A DNA stretch of 64,000 nucleotides from Streptomyces durmitorensis (lineage in GTDB: Bacteria > Actinomycetota > Actinomycetes > Streptomycetales > Streptomycetaceae), in the NCBI RefSeq assembly GCF_023498005.1, contig NZ_CP097289.1, positions 682,001 through 746,000 of the forward strand, written 5' to 3'. The position numbers and the translations under genes were made by a program. Under the pieces are notes generated by a model, which saw only the letters and a list, made by a program, of their open reading frames with translations, made no database searches and was not told the origin of the DNA. Positions 49,405-57,357 of the stretch are shown here, piece after piece; position 1 is the stretch's first letter, and every line of letters starts with the position of its first letter.

Positions 49405-50292
49405 ATGGCCTTGGAACTGCGCCACCTGCGCTATCTGCTCGCCGTCTCCGAGCACGGCAACTTCACCCGCGCCGCCGAAGACCTGCGCATCTCCCAGCCG
49501 ACCCTCTCCCAGCAGATCAAGCAGCTGGAGAAGTCACTGGGCGTCCAGCTCCTGGACCGCACCGGCCGCAGTGTCCGCCTGACCGATGCCGGGGAGGCCT
49601 ACGTCCCCTACGCGCGCCGTGCCCTGCGCGACCTCGCCGCGGCCGAACGCGCCGTCCTCGACGTACAGGACCTGACCCGCGGCCATCTGCGCCTAGCGAT
49701 GACCCCGACGTTCACGGCCTACCTCATCGGCCCGCTCGTCGCCCGGTTCCACGCCCGCCATCCGGCGATCAGCCTCGACGTGCGCGAGATGAACCAGGAC
49801 GGCATCGAGGCCGCGCTGCTCGCCGACGAACTCGACCTGGGGATCGCCTTCAGCGCGGACCACCTTCCCGGCATCACCGGAACGGCGCTGTTCACCGAGA
49901 CCCTCGGCCTCGTCGTGGGGCCCCGCCACCCGCACACGGGACGCGACGAGCCGCTGCCCGTGCGGGAGATGACCGAAGGTCTCGAACTGGCCCTGCTCAG
50001 CGGCGACTTCGCCACACGCGGCCACATCGACGCCTATCTCGCCGCACACCACGTGCGGCCGCGCATCACCGTGGAAGCCAACTCGATCAACGCTCTGACG
50101 GAGATCGTCCACCGCACCGGCCTGGCCACGGTCCTGCCCGACGCGCTCACCCGCGACCACCCCCACCTGCACCCCGTCACGCTCGCCCCCGCACTGCCCG
50201 CCCGCACGGTGGTACTCCTGCGCCGCGACAGCGCCTACACCAGTGCCGCGGCGCAGGCGCTGACCGGGCTCATCCGGCAGTGGGAAGCGTGA
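49405..50292 (+). CDS. LysR-family regulator of the cyn operon (CynR-like)
   Basis: This 295-residue protein has the LysR helix-turn-helix LRHLRYLLAVSEHGNFTRAA with EDLRISQPTLSQQIKQLEKS and the dimer helix. An effector-binding domain follows (LRLAMTPTFTAYLIGPLVARF, DLGIAFSADHLPG, FTETLGLVVGPRHP, NSINALTEIVHRTGLATVLP). It is divergent from the carbonic anhydrase-cyanase genes, as E. coli CynR is, so cyanate is the likely effector. Its last 23 bases overlap the end of the converging aldo/keto reductase gene. Confidence 0.9.
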   Translation: MALELRHLRYLLAVSEHGNFTRAAEDLRISQPTLSQQIKQLEKSLGVQLLDRTGRSVRLTDAGEAYVPYARRALRDLAAAERAVLDVQDLTRGHLRLAMTPTFTAYLIGPLVARFHARHPAISLDVREMNQDGIEAALLADELDLGIAFSADHLPGITGTALFTETLGLVVGPRHPHTGRDEPLPVREMTEGLELALLSGDFATRGHIDAYLAAHHVRPRITVEANSINALTEIVHRTGLATVLPDALTRDHPHLHPVTLAPALPARTVVLLRRDSAYTSAAAQALTGLIRQWEA

Positions 50293-51115
50293 TCCCGTCG
50301 AGGCGCCGGCGCTGCTCGTCGCTCAGCCGCAGGTCCCCCGCGGCGACGTTCTCCGCCAGGTGGTCGAGCGACGCGGTGCCCGGAATCGGCAGCACGACGG
50401 GTGAACGGTCGAGCAGCCACGCCAGCGCGACCTGCGCCGCGGTGGCGTCGAGTTCGGCCGCCACGGCCGCGATCTCGGCCGTCGCCGTCGAGGCCGCCGG
50501 GTGGACGGGCCGCCAGGGCAGGAAGGCGATCCCGGCCGCGTCACAGGCGTCGAGCACGGCCTCGTGCTCGCGATCGAGCAGGCTGTAGCGGTTCTGCACG
50601 CTCGCCACGTCGACGATGCCCCGCGCCTCGTCGAGTTCGTCGACGGTGACCTCGGACAGGCCGATATGGCCGATCCTGCCGTCGAGTTGGAACTCCCGCA
50701 GCGTGCCGAGCTGATCGGCGAGCGGGACCTTCGGATCGAGGCGGTGCATCTGGAGCAGCCCGATCCGCTCCACGCGAAGCCTGCGCAGGGCCTGCTCGAC
50801 CTGCTCACGCAGGAACTCCGGCCGTCCGTTGATCGAGGCCTCTTCCCCCGGCTGCGGCTTCTCGATGGCGACCTTGGTCGCGATGAGCAGGTCGTCCGGA
50901 TAGGGATGCAGGGCCTCGACCAGGAGTTCCTCGTTGGCGCCCCAGCCGTACATGAACGCCGTGTCGATCAGTGTGACGCCCAGTTCGACGGCCCGCCGGG
51001 CCACCGCGATGGAGGCCTCCCTGGCCGCCCCGGCCTCGGTCGCGAGGCGCATCGCCCCGAACCCGATCCGGCGCACGCCGATCTCACCGCCGATGCGGAA
51101 GGTGCTCGATGTCAT
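50270..51115 (-). CDS. Aldo/keto reductase
   Basis: This 281-residue reductase has the aldo/keto reductase barrel. GVTLIDTAFMYGWGANEELL carries the Asp-Tyr pair, LLIATKVAIEKP the catalytic Lys, IGLLQMHRLDPKVPLADQL the His, and IGLSEVTVDELDEAR the next strand. AQVALAWLLDRSPVVLPIPGTAS is the usual NADP-binding C-terminal region. It reduces an aldehyde or ketone; the substrate is unknown. It is a monocistronic gene. A 195-base spacer separates it from the divergent Tat beta-propeller gene. Confidence 0.9.
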   Translation of the reverse strand: MTSSTFRIGGEIGVRRIGFGAMRLATEAGAAREASIAVARRAVELGVTLIDTAFMYGWGANEELLVEALHPYPDDLLIATKVAIEKPQPGEEASINGRPEFLREQVEQALRRLRVERIGLLQMHRLDPKVPLADQLGTLREFQLDGRIGHIGLSEVTVDELDEARGIVDVASVQNRYSLLDREHEAVLDACDAAGIAFLPWRPVHPAASTATAEIAAVAAELDATAAQVALAWLLDRSPVVLPIPGTASLDHLAENVAAGDLRLSDEQRRRLDGITLPTAG

Positions 51116-51310
51116 GTGTCGCGTCCACCCCTCAGTCGACGCGCCACGTTACCGGCGAACATCACCGCATCGCCCCCGAATAACTCCGCGCGGCCTGACC
51201 CGAATTGCGCATCCCCGTGCATTGACGGCTCACCTCGCCCGGTTCAGGGTGTTGCCTCCGGCAAGCGTCCGACAAGACCTCAAGACATGACCTCAAGAAG
51301 GGCTCCCTTC

Positions 51311-52441
51311 ATGCGAAGACGCGTCTTTGTCCGTGGACTGGCCATCACCGGCGCTGGGTTGGCCCTGCCCGTGCCCTTAGCCAGAGCCGCCCCCGCGCGG
51401 CCCGAAACCGACACAGACACCGGCACCGGCACCGCCGCGGCCTGGCAGCAGGTCACCGCCCCGGCCGGGCAGGAGGCCGCCCACCTGCTCGCGGTCGCCG
51501 CCGCGAGTCCCGAACGCGCCTGGGCGGTGGGCGAACAGGGGCGCAACGGAAGCACCCTCGGCACTCCGCTCGCCCTCAGCTGGAACGGCTCCGCCTGGTC
51601 ACTGAGCGACCTCTCCCACCTGACGTACCGCGGTGGCCTGCGTGCGGTCGCCGCCGGTCCGGACGGCACGGCGTGGGCCATCGGCACGAACACCGCGGGC
51701 CACGACCAGCTCCTGGCGTGGGACGGCACGACCTGGCGCGAGGCGGACTTCCCCGGCCGGGGCGAGCCGGGCACGCGGCTGACCGGTGTCGCGTCCGCGC
51801 CCGGCGGCCGGTTCTGGGTGTCGGGGCGGCACGGCGACCGCGCCGGGCTGATGCGCGGCGACGGCACGACATGGCGCTGGTGCAGGCCGCTGCCGGACGA
51901 GGCCGCGCCCACGCCGTCCGGCGTCCACGTGACACCCGGCGGTGAGGTGTGGGTCCACGGCGACATCATCGCCCGCTGGGACGGTGCCTGGACGGTGGTG
52001 CCCCGCACGCTCGGTATCCGCGCCTCGGTGACCGGGCTGCTCCCGGTCGCGCACGACGACATCTGGCTCACCGGCTTCGCGTACGGCGTGGGCGGGCCGC
52101 CCGGCAAACCGCCCGGCGTCACGCTGGAACACTGGGACGGCACCCGGTGGACCAGCGTCAAGTCGCCTTTCACCGTGGGCCTGTTGAGCGGCATCACGGC
52201 GGACGCCAAGGGACGGCCCGACCGGATATCCGGCTGGGACTTCTGGGACCAGAAGCGCGCCCACTACCTGCGCTGGGACGGCACGGCCTGGATCAGTGAA
52301 CGCGGACCGGAGACGCCATCCACCTATCTGCCCCAGGGCATCGCCCCGATCCCCGGCACCGACGGCGGCTACTGGTCGGTGGGCACGACGTCCTTCTCGC
52401 CGTTCCCACCCGCCCAGCTCCGCGTGGAACGCTTCGGCTGA
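51311..52441 (+). CDS. Tat-exported beta-propeller-like protein with a TTA codon
   Basis: This 376-residue protein has the Tat signal RRRVFVRGLAITGAGLALPV. Trp/Gly-rich repeats follow (ERAWAVGEQGRNGSTLGTPL, LSWNGSAWSLSDL, LAWDGTTWREADFP, GRFWVSGRHGDRAG, IARWDGAWTVVP, LEHWDGTRWTSVKSP, LRWDGTAWISERG). These look like blades of a propeller related to Kelch or sialidase-like repeats. No catalytic motif is recognised. Codon 23 is TTA (51377-51379), so translation probably depends on the bldA tRNA and occurs late in development. AGAAGGG precedes ATG 51311; an ATG 8 codons earlier is possible. Confidence 0.78.
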   Translation: MRRRVFVRGLAITGAGLALPVPLARAAPARPETDTDTGTGTAAAWQQVTAPAGQEAAHLLAVAAASPERAWAVGEQGRNGSTLGTPLALSWNGSAWSLSDLSHLTYRGGLRAVAAGPDGTAWAIGTNTAGHDQLLAWDGTTWREADFPGRGEPGTRLTGVASAPGGRFWVSGRHGDRAGLMRGDGTTWRWCRPLPDEAAPTPSGVHVTPGGEVWVHGDIIARWDGAWTVVPRTLGIRASVTGLLPVAHDDIWLTGFAYGVGGPPGKPPGVTLEHWDGTRWTSVKSPFTVGLLSGITADAKGRPDRISGWDFWDQKRAHYLRWDGTAWISERGPETPSTYLPQGIAPIPGTDGGYWSVGTTSFSPFPPAQLRVERFG

Positions 52442-52468
52442 CCCGACCAGTTCTCTCCGCCCGGTCCG

Positions 52469-53278
52469 CTAGGCGCGCGGCGCGATGCTGAAGTCGAACG
52501 CGGAGGTTCCGGGGTCCACCGCCGTCACCCCGCCGTCGACGGTCAGCGTCGCGCCGTTGACGAAGGACGCGGCGGGCGAGAGCAGCCAGGTGATCGCCTC
52601 GGCGACCTCCTCCGGCTCACCCGGCCGGCCCGCGGGGACGAGCCGCGTCGCCTCCTCGTACGCGGCGTCGGCGCCGCCGTCCCCCAGTCCGGCCTCCTCG
52701 GCGAAGCGCGTCATCCGCCGGTCGGCCATCTCGGTCCGCACCCAGCTGGGGCACACGGTGTTGGCGCGCAGCCCTGCCTTGCCGTAGTCGACGGCGAGGG
52801 AGCGGCACAGCTGGAGGAGCGCCGCCTTGGACGTCGCGTACGCCGCGTTGGCCACGCCGTTGCGCAGGGCGGCGACCGAGGCGACGGCGACCACCGAGCC
52901 GCGCGCCTCAAGGAGGTGGGGAAGCGCGGCCCGCAGGAGCAGGAAGGGCCCGGTGAGGTTGGTGCGCAGCACGGCCTCCCAGTCCTCGTCGGAGAGGTCG
53001 CCGACCGCTCCGCTGCGCCCGACCCCGGCGTTGAGCACGAGCCCGTCGATGCGGCCGTAGGCTTCCATGGCCGCATCGACGAGGCCCGCGACCTCCGCGG
53101 GATCACCCGCGTCGGCGGGGTGGGCCAGCGCCCCGGTCTCCTCGGCCACGCGGTGCAGCGGCTCGGGACGCCGCCCGGAGACGACCACGCGGTGCCCGGC
53201 CGCACGCAGCTGCCGGGCCGTGGCGGCGCCGATGCCCGTTCCGCCGCCCGTGACGACGACAACTCGGCTCTCTGTCAT
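52469..53278 (-). CDS. Short-chain dehydrogenase/reductase
   Basis: This 269-residue SDR enzyme has the cofactor motif VVVVTGGGTGIGAATAR, VLNAGVGRSG (NAG motif), a serine strand VVAVASVAALRNG and the catalytic AYATSKAALLQL (Tyr and Lys). RANTVCPSWVRTEM and TLTVDGGVTAVD end the fold. The GRRPEP segment after strand 2 suggests NADP preference. The substrate is unknown. A long inverted repeat with an internal TATGAT lies just upstream of the ATG. Confidence 0.92.
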   Translation of the reverse strand: MTESRVVVVTGGGTGIGAATARQLRAAGHRVVVSGRRPEPLHRVAEETGALAHPADAGDPAEVAGLVDAAMEAYGRIDGLVLNAGVGRSGAVGDLSDEDWEAVLRTNLTGPFLLLRAALPHLLEARGSVVAVASVAALRNGVANAAYATSKAALLQLCRSLAVDYGKAGLRANTVCPSWVRTEMADRRMTRFAEEAGLGDGGADAAYEEATRLVPAGRPGEPEEVAEAITWLLSPAASFVNGATLTVDGGVTAVDPGTSAFDFSIAPRA

Positions 53279-53291
53279 GCCTGTTCAGCCT

Positions 53292-53352
53292 CCGAACGCA
53301 GTCGTGAGCACATGACCGCGATCATACGTAGGCCGCTCACGACCACGTTCGG
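53292..53352. repeat. Long inverted repeat between the FG-GAP gene and the SDR gene
   Basis: The 18-base arms (53292-53309 and 53335-53352) match at 16 positions and enclose 25 bases that contain, on the minus strand, TATGAT. The structure could be a terminator of the FG-GAP gene or an operator that brackets the SDR promoter. Confidence 0.6.
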
Positions 53353-53390
53353 ATGGCCTGCTGCAAGGCCCGCCATGGGCCCCTCGGCCC

Positions 53391-54869
53391 CTACTCGTCG
53401 ATCGCCGCGCCGAACGCCGCGGCCGTGCCCGGCGCACCGAGCGACTCGGCCCCGTACGTCCAGGAGCCCGACGCGGTGACGCCGCCCGTCCCGGCGGACA
53501 GGACCCACACCACTCCGTCTCCGGCGTTCTCACCGGGCGCGGCGGCAAGGAGGCCGAAGCGGCCGTCGCGGTTCGGGTCCGTCAGGCGCACCTGGGCGCC
53601 CCACTTGTCGCCCTTCTCGGCCACTCCGGGGATGTCAGCGGAGTTCTGGTCCCAGGACTTGGCGCCGATCCCCGTCATGCCCTCGTGCGAACCACGCAGC
53701 ACCCATGCCGCTCCGGCGTCCGCGACCGTGCCGATGTCCTCGCCCGGTGCGCCGATCGCGACGTCCGCGTAGCCGTCGCCGTTCGTGTCCGCCACGGACA
53801 GATCGGCGCCCCAGCCGTCACCGCGCTCGGCGGTGCCGGGCACGTCGGAGCTGTCCTGCGTCCACCACTTGGCCTCGTCCTTGAGGCCGTCCGCGTCGCC
53901 GTAGCGGACGCCCACCAGACCGCCGGTCATCGTTTCGCCCCCGTCGTCGGGGGAGTTGGGCTCGCCGGTCACCAGGTCGTCGTAGCCGTCGTTGTTGATG
54001 TCGCCGGACGCGGCCACGGGACCGCCGCGCAGATCCTGCTCGTACGCGAGGCCGTCGGCGTTCCCCGAGAAGTGCGCGGACCAGCCGTGCCCCGGCTCGT
54101 CGCCCACGGAGACGCCGGACACGACGAGATCCGCGTAGCCGTTGTCGTCGTAGTCGCCGGTGGTCAGCGACTTCGGCAGGATGTCGCGTCCGTCGGCCGC
54201 AGCGGACAGCCGCTCGGTCGCCTGCCGCTTCAGCGGGGCCTGCCCATCGGCCTGCGGCGCGGCGTCGTACGCGAAGAGCTCCAGGTCGTCACGGTCCAGC
54301 ACGGCGAGCACGTCGCCCGGCGTCTCGCCGGTGAAGTGCGCCGCGGCCAGGCCGAGGCCGAACTGCTCGCCCTTGGTGGGCTCCTGGGTCTCCAGCCAGT
54401 CGCTCGCCTCCCCGTTGAGGCCCTGCTTCGAGCCCCACAGGATCGCGACACCACCGGCGTCCGCCGTGTCGCCGATGTCCTCGCCGGGGATGCCGACGAT
54501 CGCGTCGTCGAAGCCGTCCGCGTCCAGGTCGCCGGTGGCGACGGCCTTCCCGAAGCCGTCACCCGCCTCAGCGGCGCCCGCGACGCCGGCCGTCGACTGG
54601 CTGAACCGGGCGACGGAGGTGGTGCCTATGCCTCTGGAGGAGCCGTACTGGGCGGTGACGAGACCGGCTCCCTTCTGGCCGCTGACCGTCGCCCCTGGGG
54701 CTCCGACCAGCACGTCCTCATATCCGTCGCCGTTGAAGTCACTGTTGCGGTCGTTGGCGTGCGTACCCCCGGGGGTGCCTGCCACAGCGGAGGGGGCGGC
54801 AGCGATGCACGCCCCGGTGAGAAGGAGGAACGAGGCCGCGGCGAGGGCGGCCGAACGGTTCTTGCGCAC
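53391..54869 (-). CDS. Secreted FG-GAP (integrin-like propeller) protein
   Basis: This 492-residue exported protein has the signal RKNRSAALAAASFLLLTGAC. FG-GAP blades with Ca-binding loops follow (DFNGDGYEDVLVGAPG, DLDADGFDDAIVGIPG, DINNDGYDDLVTGEP, DTNGDGYADVAIGAPG, DPNRDGRFGLLAAAPG). One blade is degenerate (GDVLAVLDRDDLEL). Such proteins form seven-bladed propellers outside the cell; in Streptomyces most are uncharacterised. The Cys at the end of the signal (LLTGAC) raises the possibility of a lipoprotein. GTG 54869 is chosen because AGGAG lies 6-7 bases upstream. It is separate from the biosynthetic cluster to its right. Confidence 0.88.
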   Translation of the reverse strand: MRKNRSAALAAASFLLLTGACIAAAPSAVAGTPGGTHANDRNSDFNGDGYEDVLVGAPGATVSGQKGAGLVTAQYGSSRGIGTTSVARFSQSTAGVAGAAEAGDGFGKAVATGDLDADGFDDAIVGIPGEDIGDTADAGGVAILWGSKQGLNGEASDWLETQEPTKGEQFGLGLAAAHFTGETPGDVLAVLDRDDLELFAYDAAPQADGQAPLKRQATERLSAAADGRDILPKSLTTGDYDDNGYADLVVSGVSVGDEPGHGWSAHFSGNADGLAYEQDLRGGPVAASGDINNDGYDDLVTGEPNSPDDGGETMTGGLVGVRYGDADGLKDEAKWWTQDSSDVPGTAERGDGWGADLSVADTNGDGYADVAIGAPGEDIGTVADAGAAWVLRGSHEGMTGIGAKSWDQNSADIPGVAEKGDKWGAQVRLTDPNRDGRFGLLAAAPGENAGDGVVWVLSAGTGGVTASGSWTYGAESLGAPGTAAAFGAAIDE

Positions 54870-55009
54870 GAGCGGCTCCTGTGAAGGAAAGTGGCCGGGC
54901 AGGCGCGAGGGTGTCCGGAAAGGGCCCGTTCCTTGTCCGGCGCCCTGTTCGACACCGCATGGGGCACAAGGGTTGTACGCGGCCTTCGATTCCAGGGGCC
55001 GGCCCCGGC

Positions 55010-56791
55010 TCAGCCGCTCTTCTTGGTGACCACGAACCGGTCGATGACCAGGCAGTCGATCTCGGTGGCGAGGAAGCACTCCAGCGCGTCTCGCGGTGAG
55101 CAGACGATGGGCTCACCGGCCACGTTGAAGGAGGTGTTGAGGAGGCAGGGCACAGCTGTCCGCGCCGTGAAGGCGCGCAGCAGCTCCGCGAGGGCGGGGT
55201 TCTGCCGCTCGTCGACGGTCTGGACCCGCGCCGTGCCGTCCACGTGACAGGCGCCGGGGATCCGCTCCTGGAACTCCTTGCGCACCGGGAAGACGAACGT
55301 CATGTACGGGGACGAGGTCTTCTTGCCCATCTCGAAGACGCGGGGAGCCTCGGATTCGAGGACGACGGGCGCGAACGGGCGGAAGGGTTCCCGGTGTTTC
55401 ACCCGGAGATTGATGATGTCCTTGATGTCGGGGTGGGCCGGGTTGGCGAGGATGCTGCGGTTGCCCAGGGCGCGCGGTCCGAACTCGGCGCGGCCCTGGA
55501 ACCACCCGACGACGGTCTTCCCCGCGAGCAGCTGCGCCGTCCTCTCGGCGACCACGGAGGTGTCGGGCTCCTCCTGCCACTCGACGCGGTCCGCGTACTG
55601 TGCCAGTGCGTCGAGGATCTGCCGCTCATCGTACGAGGGGCCCAGGTACGGCGTGGTGACCGCGTCCGCGGGCAGGTTCCTGAGGCCGGCGGTGTACACG
55701 GCCGCGCCGATGGCGACACCCGGGTCGCTGGCCCCGAAGCTGACCTCCATGCCGGTGAACGATGACCGCTCCAGCATCTTCGTGTTGGCCACGCAGTTGA
55801 GCGCGAGACCGCCCTCGAAGAGCAGGGTGTCCAGGCTGGATGCGGCGGTCAGCGCCCGCAGTTGATGAGCGGTGACGGCCTCGACCATGTGCTGGGCCAG
55901 ACCGGCCACCTTGACCCGGAAGTCGAACTCCTCGCGCTTCTCGCTGTCGCCGCCGAACAGGTCGTCGAACAGCGCGTAGTAGGCGCCGATGTCACTGGGG
56001 ATGGACAGGGTGTACGAGCCGTTCTCGTGCAACCGCACGACGTGCTCCAGCAGCGGGTTGTGCTGCGGCGGCGGGCCGTAGGCGGCCAGGCCCATCACCT
56101 TGTACTCGTCGTTGTTGGGGACGAACCCCAGGTAGCGGGTGATCCTTCCGTAGGCCACGCCGAGCGAACTGGCCATGTCGACGGTGCCCTCGTCGAAGAG
56201 ACGGACCACCCCGTCGCGCAGCTCACCCATGACAGAGGAGAGGGTCTCGGCCCGGCCGTCGCTCACCAGGAAGGCCGCGTCGTCGCCGCCCGCCAGATAG
56301 GCGCCGCACATGAGGTGGGCCAGGTGATGGGGCACCAGGGCAAGCTTGTTGGGGTCAAGGGCGTGGCCGGTGCGCCGGACGAAGTCGCCGTACACCGCCT
56401 CGCGGCTGAGCATGTCGGTGTAGAGCTCGCCCGTGCGCCGCAGGGCGTCGAACTTGGCCGCGACCGGCATGTCGGCGGCGGTTATCCGCGCGATCATCTC
56501 CTCGGCCACGGTCGGCGAGAAGCGCCAGGGGAAAGCGACGACGTCCACCTGGCCGAGTTCGACACCGGCGGATTCCAGGCACCAACTGATCGCGTTCGCC
56601 GGGAAATCCGAGGTCTTCTTGACCCGGCTCAGCTGTTCCTCCTCGACGGCGGCGACCACCTCGCCGTCGATGGCAAGAGCCGCCGCGGCGTCGTGACCCA
56701 CCAGCAGATTGCGGCCGACTCCGGTCGCTCCGTAGAGACGTCCGAAAAGCTCCGCGCCCCTCGTGAATCCGTTGTAACCGAGCACGATCAC
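55010..56791 (-). CDS. Carbamoyltransferase (NodU/CmcH/TobZ family)
   Basis: This 593-residue enzyme has the N-terminal kinase-like domain (LLVGHDAAAALAIDGEVVAA with VEEEQLSRVKKTSDFP, LVPHHLAHLMCGAYLAGG, FEGGLALNCVANTKML). The Sua5-like C-terminal domain follows (WFQGRAEFGPRALGNRSIL, HREPFRPFAPVVLE, CHVDGTARVQTVDE, LLNTSFNVAGEPIVCSP). It makes carbamoyl-AMP from carbamoyl phosphate and ATP and transfers the carbamoyl group to a hydroxyl or amine of a natural product. It is divergent from the cupin gene and transcribed in the same direction as the rest of the cluster. A late carbamoylation step is inferred. Confidence 0.95.
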   Translation of the reverse strand: MIVLGYNGFTRGAELFGRLYGATGVGRNLLVGHDAAAALAIDGEVVAAVEEEQLSRVKKTSDFPANAISWCLESAGVELGQVDVVAFPWRFSPTVAEEMIARITAADMPVAAKFDALRRTGELYTDMLSREAVYGDFVRRTGHALDPNKLALVPHHLAHLMCGAYLAGGDDAAFLVSDGRAETLSSVMGELRDGVVRLFDEGTVDMASSLGVAYGRITRYLGFVPNNDEYKVMGLAAYGPPPQHNPLLEHVVRLHENGSYTLSIPSDIGAYYALFDDLFGGDSEKREEFDFRVKVAGLAQHMVEAVTAHQLRALTAASSLDTLLFEGGLALNCVANTKMLERSSFTGMEVSFGASDPGVAIGAAVYTAGLRNLPADAVTTPYLGPSYDERQILDALAQYADRVEWQEEPDTSVVAERTAQLLAGKTVVGWFQGRAEFGPRALGNRSILANPAHPDIKDIINLRVKHREPFRPFAPVVLESEAPRVFEMGKKTSSPYMTFVFPVRKEFQERIPGACHVDGTARVQTVDERQNPALAELLRAFTARTAVPCLLNTSFNVAGEPIVCSPRDALECFLATEIDCLVIDRFVVTKKSG

Positions 56792-56904
56792 AGGCGTTCA
56801 GCCTCCTCATGGGGTCAATTGCATGACAGGAACAGCTACTTGGCTCGCGCATATGTCAGTTAGGGTGCCATCGACGCACACCAAGGACCGAAAGGAACCG
56901 CTTC

Positions 56905-57351
56905 GTGGGCAGCAATTCATCCGCCGATCTTCCGCTGACCAGCACGGTCGTCGCCGAAGGGTTCGACCGCTGGAGCCCTCCACTGCACAAGGAATTCGAG
57001 AACAACACCCATAACGGATGCATCGGCCAGGCGCTGGTGAAAGAGACCGAATCGGTGCGTGTCTGGGAGACCCATCTCCAGCCGGGAGAGCGTATTCCCG
57101 TTCACCGGCACGTACTTGATTACTCGTGGACCGCCCTCACCCATGGCAAGGCCCGCCAGCACGCGAGTGACGGCAGCAGCCGCGAAATAGCGTACGTGCG
57201 CGGGCAGACCCGGTATTTCAGTTTCTCCAGTGGGCAATACCACCTCCATGACCTGAAGAACATCGGCGACGAAGTCCTGTCGTTCGTGGTCGTCGAGATC
57301 AAGGACGGGGCGAACGAACCCCTTCCGTCGGATGACACCGTCGGCTCCTGA
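56905..57351 (+). CDS. Cupin-fold protein of the biosynthetic cluster
   Basis: This 148-residue protein has a single cupin barrel: HLQPGERIPVHRHVLDYSWT is the first motif with two His ligands, and the later strand FSSGQYHLHDLKNIGDEVLS the second with further His residues. No signal peptide is present. Small cupins in biosynthetic clusters may be isomerases, dioxygenases, cyclases or ligand-binding helpers; none of these can be chosen here. GTG 56905 follows GAAAGGA. It is the only plus-strand gene of the cluster, lies between the carbamoyltransferase and the fused aminotransferase, and its stop is 6 bases from the end of the latter. Confidence 0.8.
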   Translation: MGSNSSADLPLTSTVVAEGFDRWSPPLHKEFENNTHNGCIGQALVKETESVRVWETHLQPGERIPVHRHVLDYSWTALTHGKARQHASDGSSREIAYVRGQTRYFSFSSGQYHLHDLKNIGDEVLSFVVVEIKDGANEPLPSDDTVGS

Positions 57352-57357
57352 TCCGGC

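Noticed and set aside
54995..55006. GGGGCCGGCCCC palindrome after the carbamoyltransferase stop
   Set aside because: It has no loop and such GC palindromes are common by chance in this composition.
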